From JANQTF01 sp036835375 (GTDB lineage: Bacteria; Bacteroidota; Bacteroidia; J057): DNA of 28,891 nt. The notes under the pieces were generated by a model that was not told the DNA's origin, ran no database searches, and saw nothing but the letters and a program-made list of their open reading frames with translations. The first letter of the stretch is position 1. Every line of letters begins with the position of its first letter. Made by a program: the position numbers and the translations under genes. The DNA lies in the NCBI GenBank assembly GCA_036835375.1, contig DAITMB010000063.1:1-28891 (forward strand). Reading direction: 5' to 3'. Of this stretch, positions 1 through 9,998 are shown piece after piece.

Positions 1-40
1 ATTGTATGTGAATGCGTTTGGGAATGATCCCTAGGATCGC

Positions 41-1108
41 TCAAGGGAGCTCGCTGATCCGGAGATAGTCCACGAGCATGGTTGTTTGCTGTCCCACATA
101 GAAGGAGATTTTATTGCCGAGGAAAGGCTCAAATGACAGCACATCGACATACTGCTCGTTGAGGTAGAGGTGGTAAAAGTTTCCCAACTTGCGGATTGTG
201 ATAAGATTATAATCATCTGGGTTAATAAGCGGAGAGGCCTGGCCAAAGACCAGTCCCACCGTCCAATTTCCCGCTAAGATTGAGCTGTCTCTGGCAAATC
301 CGAAAAAGTATAGATCGCTCCCGTCGTTTCCTCCCCACTGAATCAGTCCCGGGCGCTCGCCCTCGGAAATCTTGATTCTTGCCTCAATCTCAAAGTTTTT
401 GTCCGTATCGATCAAGACGGTTCTTGTGACAAAAAAGGCACTGGATTCAGATTTTGATTCAAAGATAAAATTCCCACCTTGAATGGCTGTGCGGCTATTG
501 TCACTGTTGCCCAGGGGCCAGAAATTCCGGTTATCGACAAATTCATCTGAAAAAATGGATGCGCCAGAGGTGGTAGCTCCATAATCAGGCTTGTTCGTAG
601 CCCAGTCCGGCGCGGCCGTACTTTCGTCGAAGAGCTCATCCAGATAATAGCTCCGCTTGAACTGGTTGAGCAGCCCGCCATACACCTGCTCTCCCGTGCT
701 GCGCATCATAGAAGAGATATTTCCGTTCGGCAAATTATCGTCTCGGTGAAGCCGATTGAGGATGCAGTGCCCCAGCTCGTGAAAGACGAGAATCTCGCGG
801 TGGTACTCATTGTTTTGCCAGTTGAAAGACGTCGTATCCAGCCGAATGTAGGGTGTAGGGTTGCTGGCGCTGGCGAAGGTACACAGGCCTGCTGCTGTGC
901 CATCGTTGAGGTCGCCTTCAAATTCTACCCGTAAGTTGGTGATGTCGATGTCCACGCCGCGCTTGGATGCTTCCATTTCGAAGGCATCCACATAAGGTTG
1001 TATTCGCGAGGGGACTTCATATACTTCAGGAGCGACCGGGTCTGGGCGGCAAGCCATCAACACCAAGGGCAGAGCCAGTAAAATATGACGAGTGAATAGG
1101 GTGCGCAT
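41..1108 (-). CDS. Putative zinc metallopeptidase lipoprotein with lectin-like C-terminal domain
   Basis: A 355-residue exported protein. The N-terminus is a lipoprotein signal peptide ending in LMAC, with the acylated Cys at residue 20. Residues 110-121 read HELGHCILNRLH, a zinc-binding HExxH followed by a third His, and a Met-turn-like SSMM lies at about 132-135, so a metzincin-like peptidase is likely. The third His is one position later than in the classic HExxHxxGxxH. Residues about 180-355 (SIFSDEF to LRISELP) look like a concanavalin-A-type beta-sandwich, as found in LamG or glucanase-associated domains, and may bind glycans or act as a stalk. The ATG at 1108 is chosen because it gives a complete signal peptide. 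It stands alone on its strand. Fold assignments are inference from motifs; the substrate is unknown. Confidence 0.8.
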   Translation of the reverse strand: MRTLFTRHILLALPLVLMACRPDPVAPEVYEVPSRIQPYVDAFEMEASKRGVDIDITNLRVEFEGDLNDGTAAGLCTFASASNPTPYIRLDTTSFNWQNNEYHREILVFHELGHCILNRLHRDDNLPNGNISSMMRSTGEQVYGGLLNQFKRSYYLDELFDESTAAPDWATNKPDYGATTSGASIFSDEFVDNRNFWPLGNSDNSRTAIQGGNFIFESKSESSAFFVTRTVLIDTDKNFEIEARIKISEGERPGLIQWGGNDGSDLYFFGFARDSSILAGNWTVGLVFGQASPLINPDDYNLITIRKLGNFYHLYLNEQYVDVLSFEPFLGNKISFYVGQQTTMLVDYLRISELP

Positions 1109-1617
1109 AGATTCAGGCAGTAGAGAAAGAAATCAGTATTCTGCTAACGGGAAGGTGGCTCGAGGGTGCACCTTACTCATCTTTTTTAAAGTGAAAAGAG
1201 AGTCTTAACGAACATCCTCAACGAAGACGAATTTACGATCCAATCGTTTAATCAAAGGGGTAAATTTCTCTGCATTCATAACGCATGATGCCAGCAAAGC
1301 GATGCACTCGGAAAAATCTGAGATCACTTTTCAGACATGGAACTGCTTAAGGCTGACAAATTGTTTAACGAGGGCCTTCTAATTTTGGAAGCCCATCACA
1401 GACAAAATGCGAAGCCATTTATTCACGATCAACCTCACGAAGAGAATCACAGCAACAAAAATACGGTGAAGGCTTGCCACGCAGATGATTTCAGCCGCCT
1501 AAGCAAAAAAATATTTTGTTGGGCTTGAGACAATATTCAAGAAATTTCGTTTTATAGGCCTTGTGATGCGCTTGCGTTCGGCGATCGCTGGTTTTCTCAA
1601 GCGGACTCGAGTTATCC
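1109..1617. other. Intergenic region, no convincing gene
   Basis: A divergent intergenic stretch of about 510 bases between the metallopeptidase lipoprotein and the YkgJ-type gene. It must carry both promoters. The only open frame (1337-1528, plus) resembles no family and has unconvincing composition. I saw no terminator, tRNA or repeat. Confidence 0.5.
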
Positions 1618-2217
1618 ATGACACTGTATCAAAAAGTGCAAGCTGTGAAGCGCCTATATGAGCGCCTCGCCATAGATTCCCGTCAGATCCAGCAAGAAGC
1701 TGGGTTGCACTGCCTGTTGGGTTGCGGAAGGTGCTGTACGTACCCTAATATTGAGGCCACGCCGCTGGAATTTTTACCTCTCGCTTATGATCTTTTTGTA
1801 CAAGGAGAAGCAGAGAAATGGTTATCTCTTTCCTCTAGGGAACAACTCACATGTATCAATTTTCGCCCTTCTGGCCATGACGGGCAGGGAACTTGTGGAA
1901 ATTATGCGCACCGCGGTCTCATCTGTCGCTTGTTTGGATATTCACTTCGTCGAGACAAATACGGCGCTCTTCAGCTTGCGGCGTGCAAGACCATGAAAGA
2001 GCACACGCCCGAGCAGATATCACATGTTGCCAGCTACTTGGCAGCTGGGGGAAAGGCGCCAATTAGCACCGAATACTATCAGCGGCTCGCTTCCATCGAC
2101 CCGAGCATGAGCAGCGACACAATGCCGATCAACGATGCGATTCGAGAGGCCGTTGAGACAGTGATCGCTTACTATTCCTATCGCCGACGCCCACGAAGAC
2201 CCAGAAAGGCGGCATAA
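1618..2217 (+). CDS. YkgJ family cysteine-cluster protein
   Basis: A 199-residue cytoplasmic protein of the YkgJ / UPF0153 type (CxxCxxCC family, proposed to chelate zinc or iron). The signature C-x3-C-x2-CC is at residues 32-40 (C32, C36, C39, C40), followed by an IEATPLEF segment typical of the family. Further Cys residues at 79, 93, 103 and 123 (TCGNYAHRGLICRLFG, then AACK) complete the usual eight-Cys metal site. The C-terminus is very basic (RRRPRRPRKAA). The ATG start is the first in frame. The gene converges on the thioredoxin-fold gene with only 21 bases between the stops. The molecular function of the family is not established. Confidence 0.88.
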   Translation: MTLYQKVQAVKRLYERLAIDSRQIQQEAGLHCLLGCGRCCTYPNIEATPLEFLPLAYDLFVQGEAEKWLSLSSREQLTCINFRPSGHDGQGTCGNYAHRGLICRLFGYSLRRDKYGALQLAACKTMKEHTPEQISHVASYLAAGGKAPISTEYYQRLASIDPSMSSDTMPINDAIREAVETVIAYYSYRRRPRRPRKAA

Positions 2218-2238
2218 AGCTGTCTTTGAGCAGCGTAG

Positions 2239-3414
2239 CTATTGAAGCCTTCGAACGAGATCATCATATTCTGCCATTGGCTCCCCTTCTGTTTCGGCAA
2301 GGCTTTTGGCTCGATAGGCTTGGCGAAGGGCCTCCTCTTTTCGACCGAGCTTGGCGAGAAGTTGGGCTTGGACCAAGTGATTGTAACCTGCATTTTCCAA
2401 AGCAATGGATTGCTGCACCCAACCTAACGCCTTTTCCAGCATTTCCTCGTGCGACACGTGCAGGTAAAACAGTTTGGCAGCATTGCTGAGCTCCTTGGGC
2501 TGGGTGATGATGAATCGATCAAAATATTCTGCCGCACGAGCGGAGTATCCTGTCCAGTCCTTAGCGGCTTCTGTGTAGGTCATCTGTAGGCGAATGGCAG
2601 TGCGGCCATCGTCCTTCAATCGTCGATTTGCGATATCGAGTGCCTGCTGATAAGCGACATCGTTACGGGTAAGGGCAGAGGAAATGGCAGCTTTTTTTAG
2701 CAAAGAATAAACCTTGTCCAGCACTGGCTGGTAGCCATAGCGACGGATAAATGCCTGCTGCTTATCTAAGAGGTACTGATATTCGCGGCTTTGGAGATCG
2801 TAAGTAAGCGCCTGGATGGCTTCCCAGTTGTCCTCTTCCAGCAGTTCTTTGTCCTTGGTGATGGTTTTGAAAAATCGATCGCCTGCTTCGTAAGCCCTTC
2901 GATCTTCCACCGACTGCCAGGTCATGGCCAACATGCGAAGGGTGTCTCGGTCGGTCGTGCCTTGCTCAAAAGCCAGACTGAGTAGATCCAGGTTATTTTC
3001 TGGACGAAGTGCTGCGCCAGCCTCCTGAAGAAGTTCTTTGGGGCCACGATACCCCAGCACTTTGTGCACGACCTCGCCTTCGTAGTTGATAAATAGCAGC
3101 GTGGGATAAGCAATGACCTCATATTGATTACCGAACTGAATCCCTTCGCCCCTTTCCATGTCCAATTTCACATTGATAAATTGTGCGTTGAAGAGCGCGC
3201 CCACCTTGTTGTCTGGAAAGGTATTTCGGTTCATCATTTTACAAGGGCCACACCAGGTAGTATAGGCATCCACAAAGATCACCTTGCGCTTTTGGCGAGC
3301 CATGGCCAAGGCGTCGTTCCAAGAACCTTCAAAGAACACAATGCCGGGCTGTGCCACGATCGCCGGGGCGGAGATCAGAAGTACCAATACGAAGGAGAGA
3401 GAGCGGATCAACAT
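2239..3414 (-). CDS. Periplasmic thioredoxin-fold protein
   Basis: From the ATG at 3414 the protein has 391 residues. The frame is open a further six codons to a TTG, but the ATG gives a clean signal peptide (MLIRSLSFVLVLLISAPAIVA, cleavage before Q22). A TATATTTA element at 3439-3446, close to the Bacteroidota -7 consensus TAnnTTTG, would place the transcript start too near the TTG. Residues about 25-130 form a thioredoxin domain with WCGPC at 54-58 and the cis-Pro motif AYPT (P104). The remaining 260 residues are helical and TPR-like, with repeats rich in Ala, Tyr, Leu and Glu. Such proteins reduce or isomerise envelope disulfides; the redox partner is not evident here. Confidence 0.87.
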   Translation of the reverse strand: MLIRSLSFVLVLLISAPAIVAQPGIVFFEGSWNDALAMARQKRKVIFVDAYTTWCGPCKMMNRNTFPDNKVGALFNAQFINVKLDMERGEGIQFGNQYEVIAYPTLLFINYEGEVVHKVLGYRGPKELLQEAGAALRPENNLDLLSLAFEQGTTDRDTLRMLAMTWQSVEDRRAYEAGDRFFKTITKDKELLEEDNWEAIQALTYDLQSREYQYLLDKQQAFIRRYGYQPVLDKVYSLLKKAAISSALTRNDVAYQQALDIANRRLKDDGRTAIRLQMTYTEAAKDWTGYSARAAEYFDRFIITQPKELSNAAKLFYLHVSHEEMLEKALGWVQQSIALENAGYNHLVQAQLLAKLGRKEEALRQAYRAKSLAETEGEPMAEYDDLVRRLQ

Positions 3415-3778
3415 GAGGCGAGGAGTTTGCAAGTCAGGTAAATATAGAAAGATCAGGGTCGGAAAAGTGAGATCTGTTTTTAGCTAAAAAAAGACTTTTG
3501 GAACACAGACAAAGGAAGAAGCCAATATGAGTAAGAGAGACTCGTGAAAAAAAAGAACTGAAGAGGACAGAAAAAGGCTTCTCATAGCAGCAGTTTTGTC
3601 CGTGTATGGCCTTTATTCAGCAAGTTCGCAATTTGAGAAGGAAGAGAAGAACGGAAAAAGGGAGTTCCACGAACTGAAGAATGCTTCCTTTGCCTAAAAT
3701 TAAGTCGGGGTCATCTCACATCCTGTCACAAAGATCGGCGGCAAGGTGTCTTCCCCATATTCAAACGAACTTTTTGGC
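3415..3778. other. Divergent intergenic region, purine-rich, no gene seen
   Basis: About 360 bases between the thioredoxin-fold gene and the ABC exporter. The plus strand is strongly purine-rich at about 3500-3690. A TATATTTA at 3439-3446 (minus) may be the -7 element for the thioredoxin gene. Nothing else is recognisable. Confidence 0.45.
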
Positions 3779-5527
3779 ATGTCGGATACTTCTACTTCTC
3801 CTAAAACTTCTGTGGCGCAAGCAGTGCGCGAAATCGTGAGCCCGCGTTGGCGGCAAATTGCAGGAGGCATTGTGTTGATTCTCATCAGCAGGGGGGCTGG
3901 TTTGGTGGTGCCAGCTGCGCCGCAATGGATTCTCGACCGCGTAGTTCCATCGGGCGACACAGGCATGATCTGGCAAGTGATCGGAATCGTGGGTCTAGCG
4001 CTGATGGTTCAGGCGGTGTCTTCATTTTTTCTGGTGAAGCTTGTCGGGGTAGAAGCCCAGCGGATGATTGCCGAATTACGTTCCAAAGTTCAGCGACAGA
4101 TCTTGCGTCTTCCGGTACGGTTTTTTGATAGCCAAAAAACCGGAAACCTTGTCTCCCGCATCATGACCGACGTCGAGGGCATTCGCAACCTCGTGGGCAC
4201 CGGCTTGGTGCAACTTTTTGGCGGAGTATTGACATCGATCGGAGCCTTGATCATCATGTTGTCCTACAACACGCCCTTGACCTTGGCCCTATTGGTCCCA
4301 CTGATCCTGTTTGCGGTGCTGGCCTTACGCGCCTTTGGTAAAATTCGACCTATTTTCCGGGAACGAGGAAAAATCCAGGCAGAAGTCACAGGTCGGCTCA
4401 CCGAGTCGCTTGGAGGAATACGGGTCGTTAAGGGATTTCACGCCGAAGAGACTGAGAGCCAGGTATTCATGGAAGGGACTATGAGCATTTTCAGAAATGT
4501 CGCTAGCTCTATGACTGCCACTGCGCTCGTGACGTCTGCAGCCACCCTCATGATTGGACTTTCTACTCTTGGCGCAGTAGGCTATGCCGCCTTGATGATC
4601 ATGGAAGGGGTAATGACACCGGGTCAGTTGACTTCCATGCTTCTCTACCTCGGCGTACTGGTGTTTCCCATCGTGCAAATGAGCAACATCGGTAGCCAGA
4701 TCACAGAGGCCTTCGCAGGGCTGGATCGCACCCAGGAGCTGCTTGCCATGACCCGCGAAGGCGAAGAATCAGACCGCAATATAGTGTTGGATGAGTTGGT
4801 CGGAGACATTCGATTTGAAGAAGTCGCCTTCGGTTATGAAGAGGGCAAGGACGTGATTCATGGGGTGAGCTTTGTCGCGCCAGCTGGATCAGTCACAGCC
4901 TTGGTCGGCTCATCGGGATCTGGCAAGACAACCATCGCGGGCCTGGCAGCCTCTTTTTTGAAAGCTGATCGCGGTACCATCTTCATTGATGGCCAAGACC
5001 TGAGTCAGGTGAAGCTCGACAGCTATCGTCAGCATCTTGGTGTGGTGCTTCAGGATGACTTTCTGTTCGAAGGCAGCATTCGTGATAACATCCTGTTCTC
5101 CCGGCCCGACGCTACTGAGGAACAACTTCATCAAGCAATCGACGCAGCTTACGTAAGCGAATTCACCCATCGATTTTCGGAGGGCCTGGATACACTCATC
5201 GGCGAGCGGGGCGTGAAGCTTTCGGGAGGACAACGCCAGCGTATCGCCATTGCCCGAGCGATCCTAGCGGACCCCCAAGTGCTGATTCTCGATGAGGCGA
5301 CTTCTAACCTCGACGCAGAAAGCGAAGCTTATATCCAGCAAAGCCTTGAGCAGTTGCTCGCAGGCCGCACGACCTTTGTCATCGCCCACCGACTCAGCAC
5401 CATTCGCCGGGCCGATCAGATTCTTGTGATTGAAAACGGTCGGATCGTAGAGCGAGGCACCCACAGTGACTTGATCCTCTCGAGCGGCAGATACGCGGAA
5501 CTGTACAACACGCAGTCGCGGATGTAG
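3779..5527 (+). CDS. ABC exporter, fused membrane and ATPase domains
   Basis: A 582-residue half-transporter of the MsbA/LmrA type (type IV ABC exporter), expected to work as a homodimer in the inner membrane. Residues about 1-310 form the six-helix membrane domain. The ATPase domain has Walker A (GSSGSGKTT, about 377-385), Q-loop (VVLQDD, Q425), signature LSGGQRQR (about 481-488), Walker B (VLILDEA, about 501-507) and the switch His in AHRLS (H537), all intact. The frame extends 11 codons upstream to a GTG at 3746; the ATG at 3779 is preferred. It faces sbcC with 59 bases between the stops. Lipid or drug export is the family role; the substrate cannot be read from the sequence. Confidence 0.92.
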   Translation: MSDTSTSPKTSVAQAVREIVSPRWRQIAGGIVLILISRGAGLVVPAAPQWILDRVVPSGDTGMIWQVIGIVGLALMVQAVSSFFLVKLVGVEAQRMIAELRSKVQRQILRLPVRFFDSQKTGNLVSRIMTDVEGIRNLVGTGLVQLFGGVLTSIGALIIMLSYNTPLTLALLVPLILFAVLALRAFGKIRPIFRERGKIQAEVTGRLTESLGGIRVVKGFHAEETESQVFMEGTMSIFRNVASSMTATALVTSAATLMIGLSTLGAVGYAALMIMEGVMTPGQLTSMLLYLGVLVFPIVQMSNIGSQITEAFAGLDRTQELLAMTREGEESDRNIVLDELVGDIRFEEVAFGYEEGKDVIHGVSFVAPAGSVTALVGSSGSGKTTIAGLAASFLKADRGTIFIDGQDLSQVKLDSYRQHLGVVLQDDFLFEGSIRDNILFSRPDATEEQLHQAIDAAYVSEFTHRFSEGLDTLIGERGVKLSGGQRQRIAIARAILADPQVLILDEATSNLDAESEAYIQQSLEQLLAGRTTFVIAHRLSTIRRADQILVIENGRIVERGTHSDLILSSGRYAELYNTQSRM

Positions 5528-5586
5528 GAAAATCTTGCTCCATGACCATGAATCGCCTCAGCTTTTGACAGCGTTTTAGACAAACC

Positions 5587-8500
5587 TCAACGCCAACTCT
5601 CATAGACTTTGCTGCCTAGCTCTGGATCGTTCACGATTCGCAAGTGCATGTCAATTTCTTGCTGAAGCTCTTCCACGTGCGAGATCACGCCAACGATGCG
5701 ATTTTCTTGTCGGAGGGACTTGAGTGTTCGAAAAATGGTGTTGAGCGATTGCTTGTCCTGTGAACCAAAGCCCTCGTCGAGGAAGAAAAAATTTTGGTCT
5801 GTCTCTGCTTGCCGCTGCACTTGGTCGGAGAGAGCGAGAGCAAGGCACAAAGCAGCTTGGAAGGACTGGCCACCGGAGAGGGTTTTGACAGATCTGGTGC
5901 GACCGCCGTTGAGGTAATCTCGCAATAGGAAATTATTCTCAGCATCAATTTCGAGACTCAAAGCGTTGCCAGTGAGTTTGAGAAATCGCTCGTTGGCAGC
6001 GCTGCAAAGGTTTTGGAGATACACTGTGGAGACATAATTCACGAAGCCATTTCCGCGGAAAAGGGAATCGAGAATAGCAATGTTTTCTGCCCGCTGTGCT
6101 AATGCGCTGAGTTGCGCAGCGAGCTTCACTTTTTCGGCGAAGTCGGTTTCCATTCTCTTTGCCAAGACATGTTTGCCGCCGATTTCTTGGGTGAGCCTGC
6201 GTTGGGATTGCGTTAGTTCCTGAATTTCGGCCTGCAATTTTTCAAAAGCTTCCGCTTCGAAGGTCCGGTCTTTGACCATTAGTTCCAAGTCGCGGATGCT
6301 TGTTTGCACCTGGGTTTCCTCTCGTTCATAGCGACGGATCTCGTCTTTTTCTGCTTCTATGTCCAGTGCGAGGGCCAGTGTCTGCCGCACCTCCTCCTTG
6401 TTGCTGAACGGAGATTGCTCCAGCAGCGAATCCAGCTTTTGTGATCGCCTGGCTAAGTCGGTTGTGTGATCTTTGAGCTGGCTTTGAAGGGTAGCGATTT
6501 CACCTCCGAGGCTGTGAAGACGAGAGTTTCGTTCTTCAATTTCTTTGGACAGAGATTTGTGGAGGGCGACGATTCCTTCGTATTCGCCCTTGAGTCGATT
6601 GATGATCTGCTGGACCTCTGTCGGCGCTTTAGTTTCATAATCGGCATATCGGATCGAGCTAAATGAGATGGACTGCGTGTGGAAAGCACCTTGGAGCTGG
6701 TTGAGTTCCTGGAGCAACTGGTCGAGGACGGGTCGGTAGGCTTGGAGCGTTTCTTGTGTGCGACGAAGGTTGTCCTGCAATGTTTGGCGCTCTTGTTTTC
6801 TAAGTGAAATCAGCCTTTCCAACTCTTCGCCTTCCCGGATTTGTCGCTCGATTTTCGACTGTCCGTCCTGGGCATATTCGCTCCAGATAAAGCGAGATTG
6901 ATGGAGGTCCAAGCTGGCCGAAATTTCCTTTTTCGTTGCTTCGGCCTCACGAAGTTCATGAGCCAGGCTTCGCCCTTCGTCCATGAGGGTACGAAGGCTA
7001 GGCAGGTGCTGATGGGTTTCGCGAAGGTGGCGATCCACCGCCTGGATGTCGAGCCGAATTTGGCTGAGCAGTCCATTTGCATCTTCCTGCAATCGCGCTG
7101 AAGGATGATCTTTAGAACCACACAGGGGGCAAGGATCGCCAGGCTTCAGGTCGCCAGCGAGTTCATGGAGACGCTGTTGAAGCTCTTCCTGAATGCGCTG
7201 CTTATCGAGAAGGGTTTTTCGCGTTTCCAGATCAATCTGCTGTTGGGTAACCTGCTCGATGAGGCGTACCAACGGGAGGTCGTGCTGGCTCAGATCAATA
7301 CCTATTTTGCGAGCCAACTTGACTTTTTCTTCCTTGCCTCGCTCTATCTTAGTCAGGATTTTTTCGGCGACTTTTTCTTGGGTCGCTGCCTTTTCCGACA
7401 AATTCTGCTGTGTTTGAAACCACGTGTTGACCTCCATGAGAAGGCTGTGTTGCGGGCGACGCTGCTCCAGCGTTTGGAGGGTCTTGTCGATCTCTTCGAG
7501 CGAATTACTCAAATCGCGAAGTGCGATTTCTTGGTTAGAAACGTCCTTTTTGCCCTTATTTACGCGTTCTTGGCGGTCGGCGATCACCTTGGCAAGCCGT
7601 TGTAGTTCGATCACTTTTTCAAGCTCTTCGGCTTGACGTAGCAGTTGATCCCGCGTCTGAAAGACTTGATCAGTCAACTCAAAGGTCCTTCGTTTGGCTT
7701 CAAGCTCTTCTTTGATTCGCTCGCTGGAGTCTTTTTTGCTAGCAATGGCTTTGTCAGTCTCCTGAAGAGTTCTTGAGATTTTGTCAAAATCTGAGAGTAC
7801 GGCGGCAAAATTTGCCTGAGCAAGTTGATAGCGATCAAGTTGTAGCTTACGGGTATCATGCGCGGGACGCAACGCCTCCATTTGGGTCAAGCGGGACCGT
7901 TGATTGTGGAGGTTCTCAAAAAGCTCGCGTAGCTGAACGGTAGCTTCAAAGGCTCGTTGCCGCTCCTGGAGGGTGATTTCGAGGGCTCGACGGGAACTTT
8001 CCAGCTCGGATATCGCTTCTTGATTGGCCGCCATTGCCTCCTCAGTCACGGCTTGAAACGTCAGGTAGGTTCCTTTTATGTTTTCGACCTGAAGTTGATT
8101 TTGCTGGCGCAAGCGAGTGAGGGACTTGCCGAGGTCATACTTTTCGAGACCGAAAAGGTCCTTCAGCATTTCGGTTCGTTTGCTAGTCTTGAGTTGAAGA
8201 AACTCTTCGAATTTTCCCTGCGGAATGATGATGCAACGCTTGAAGTTGTCGTAGCTCAGTCCCACGACTTCTTCGCCAGCGCTCTCTTCAATGGGGGTCC
8301 ACAGGCCATCTTTCCATATTTGGGCACTTCGAGAGAAGCTTCCTGTCTTTTCGTAATGCTTGCTATTTCGCTTGTTTTCTACCCGAAACCGATACCGGGT
8401 CGCATTACCAACCCCTGCCCGAAATTCAAAGTCAATCACTAGGTGATTCGACTTCAGATTCATCATATGATAGGCAGTGCCACCCGGTTCTTTTTCGTTG

Positions 8501-8676
8501 AGTCGCTCGGTCTTCCCATACAGTGCGAAGCCGATTGCCTCGAGAATTGATGACTTTCCACTTCCTGTTGCCCCGAATATGCCAAAGAGTTCTGCGCTGG
8601 TCAGGTATTCAAAATTGATGTCTTGCTTTTTTTGATAAGAATAAAGGCCTTCGATGCTGAGTCGGATGGGGATCAT
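5587..8676 (-). CDS. sbcC: Exonuclease SbcCD subunit C (Rad50-like ATPase)
   Basis: A 1029-residue SMC/Rad50-type ATPase, the normal length for SbcC. Walker A (GATGSGKSS) is at 35-43 and the Q-loop IIIPQGKF at about 150-157. Long heptad-rich coiled coils flank a zinc hook CPLC at 516-519, the apex where two molecules join. The C-terminal lobe has the signature LSGGQ at 933-937, Walker B FFFLDEGFG at about 963-971, and an ISHVEEL switch His. With SbcD it cleaves DNA hairpins and blocked double-strand ends. It lies 92 bases downstream of sbcD on the same strand, the usual order, and is probably cotranscribed with it. All active-site motifs look intact. Confidence 0.97.
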   Translation of the reverse strand: MIPIRLSIEGLYSYQKKQDINFEYLTSAELFGIFGATGSGKSSILEAIGFALYGKTERLNEKEPGGTAYHMMNLKSNHLVIDFEFRAGVGNATRYRFRVENKRNSKHYEKTGSFSRSAQIWKDGLWTPIEESAGEEVVGLSYDNFKRCIIIPQGKFEEFLQLKTSKRTEMLKDLFGLEKYDLGKSLTRLRQQNQLQVENIKGTYLTFQAVTEEAMAANQEAISELESSRRALEITLQERQRAFEATVQLRELFENLHNQRSRLTQMEALRPAHDTRKLQLDRYQLAQANFAAVLSDFDKISRTLQETDKAIASKKDSSERIKEELEAKRRTFELTDQVFQTRDQLLRQAEELEKVIELQRLAKVIADRQERVNKGKKDVSNQEIALRDLSNSLEEIDKTLQTLEQRRPQHSLLMEVNTWFQTQQNLSEKAATQEKVAEKILTKIERGKEEKVKLARKIGIDLSQHDLPLVRLIEQVTQQQIDLETRKTLLDKQRIQEELQQRLHELAGDLKPGDPCPLCGSKDHPSARLQEDANGLLSQIRLDIQAVDRHLRETHQHLPSLRTLMDEGRSLAHELREAEATKKEISASLDLHQSRFIWSEYAQDGQSKIERQIREGEELERLISLRKQERQTLQDNLRRTQETLQAYRPVLDQLLQELNQLQGAFHTQSISFSSIRYADYETKAPTEVQQIINRLKGEYEGIVALHKSLSKEIEERNSRLHSLGGEIATLQSQLKDHTTDLARRSQKLDSLLEQSPFSNKEEVRQTLALALDIEAEKDEIRRYEREETQVQTSIRDLELMVKDRTFEAEAFEKLQAEIQELTQSQRRLTQEIGGKHVLAKRMETDFAEKVKLAAQLSALAQRAENIAILDSLFRGNGFVNYVSTVYLQNLCSAANERFLKLTGNALSLEIDAENNFLLRDYLNGGRTRSVKTLSGGQSFQAALCLALALSDQVQRQAETDQNFFFLDEGFGSQDKQSLNTIFRTLKSLRQENRIVGVISHVEELQQEIDMHLRIVNDPELGSKVYESWR

Positions 8677-8768
8677 GGTTGGAAAAAATTAGAATTCGCT
8701 CGGGGGAAGGGGAATCAACCGGGTGGCTCAGCCACTACATATCAAATGACGGATCTCAACCCAAATGA

Positions 8769-9998
8769 TTAGAGATCTTCTGGTGCTTGATGGAGAACTT
8801 CTTCGAACAGTCGAACGAGCTCATCATTGGGCAATTGGCCTTTTTTGTGGAGGAAATAGTCTTTAAAAAGCTCCTCGGTGTTTCGGGTGAGATCGACTTG
8901 CTTGCCCGAAGTGAATTTGACCATGTCTGGATCAGAAAATATCGGGGTCACCCGCAAGATGCCGGCGTGGGACTGATAGAGCCGCTTGCGTTCTTCGGCC
9001 GTGAGGTGGGTATCTACTTTGATTCCCACATCCACTAAGGTATCAGGATGGGCTTCGAGCCACTGAATGGCTTCGTTGATGGAGTCAAATTGTTCTGCTG
9101 ATGCGACCTTCCCTGCGAGAAGCGGGACAGTTGTCACATGGGTCTTTTGGCCAGGTTCGCAGTTTGCGATGAGAACGAATTTCCCTTTTTGTCTGTCCGA
9201 CACGCTGTAAACCAAGGGGCTAGAGCTGTAAGCGACAGGGTAGGGATCTTGTTGCAGGAAGTATTGGGAGTGAATGTGACCCAAAGCGGCATAATGTAGT
9301 TGAGCAGGAAAGCTGCTCACGTAGATTTCTTGAGCACCGCCAAGGCTAAGCACCGATTTTTCCTGCTCGTCTTCAATAGGCATGTCGCTCTTGTGATTGG
9401 TCACAAACAAATGGGTCATCAACACATTCACTCCTTGGTCGTCGCAGAATTGGTCGGCGAGCGATTGCCAATGCTCTTGCAGCACGTGGCGAAGGGCCTC
9501 CTCGGGATCTTGAGCTCCGAGATATTCACGCAGACGCAGCTCATTGGCGTAGGGAGTGAGGATCAAACGTAGGGGAGCGGTGTGTCCCGGAATTCGAAGC
9601 TCTACAAAGCCGGGGGCAGAACGCGTCACTTCCAACCCCGATTCCAATTGAAACCGAGGAGTTTCCGCCCGTGGATACCCTACAAGAAGAATTCCGCAAG
9701 CCCGCGCCAGCGGATCAGGCGCCTGAATGCGATCGGGGGAGTCATGATTGCCAGCAATGCCGATCACGGGACGTGTGCCATCTTTAGACAGGCGGCGCAA
9801 TGTGTGATAAAAAAGGTCGAGCGCCTCTGTAGGAGGATTGGGATGGTCGAATAAATCGCCTGCGATCAGCACGGCGTCCACGGCCTCTTGGTCTGCGATA
9901 AGGCATATTTCGTCTAAGACGGCTCGCTGCTCCTCCAGTCGCGAGAAGTGTTCCAGGCGCTTGCCCAAGTGCCAGTCCGCAGTGTGAAGAATCTTCAT
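8769..9998 (-). CDS. sbcD: Exonuclease SbcCD subunit D (Mre11-like nuclease)
   Basis: A 409-residue calcineurin-like metallophosphoesterase, the nuclease partner of SbcC. The five metal-binding motifs are present in order: D8 and H10 in HTADWHLGK, GDLFD at 47-51, GNHD at 83-86, MTHL at 194-197 and GHIH at 240-243. The C-terminal 150 residues are the capping and SbcC-contact region. The ATG at 9998 gives the standard family N-terminus MKILHTADWH. It follows the porin gene by 65 bases and precedes sbcC by 92 bases, so the genes may share a transcript. Nothing appears truncated. Confidence 0.97.
   Translation of the reverse strand: MKILHTADWHLGKRLEHFSRLEEQRAVLDEICLIADQEAVDAVLIAGDLFDHPNPPTEALDLFYHTLRRLSKDGTRPVIGIAGNHDSPDRIQAPDPLARACGILLVGYPRAETPRFQLESGLEVTRSAPGFVELRIPGHTAPLRLILTPYANELRLREYLGAQDPEEALRHVLQEHWQSLADQFCDDQGVNVLMTHLFVTNHKSDMPIEDEQEKSVLSLGGAQEIYVSSFPAQLHYAALGHIHSQYFLQQDPYPVAYSSSPLVYSVSDRQKGKFVLIANCEPGQKTHVTTVPLLAGKVASAEQFDSINEAIQWLEAHPDTLVDVGIKVDTHLTAEERKRLYQSHAGILRVTPIFSDPDMVKFTSGKQVDLTRNTEELFKDYFLHKKGQLPNDELVRLFEEVLHQAPEDL

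Noticed and set aside
26..38. GATCC-CTA-GGATC palindrome near the left edge
   Set aside because: A short 5-bp stem without T-run or context; not distinguishable from chance.
1337..1528. 63-codon plus-strand frame in the first intergenic region
   Set aside because: No family resemblance, unremarkable composition and no supporting signals; likely random.
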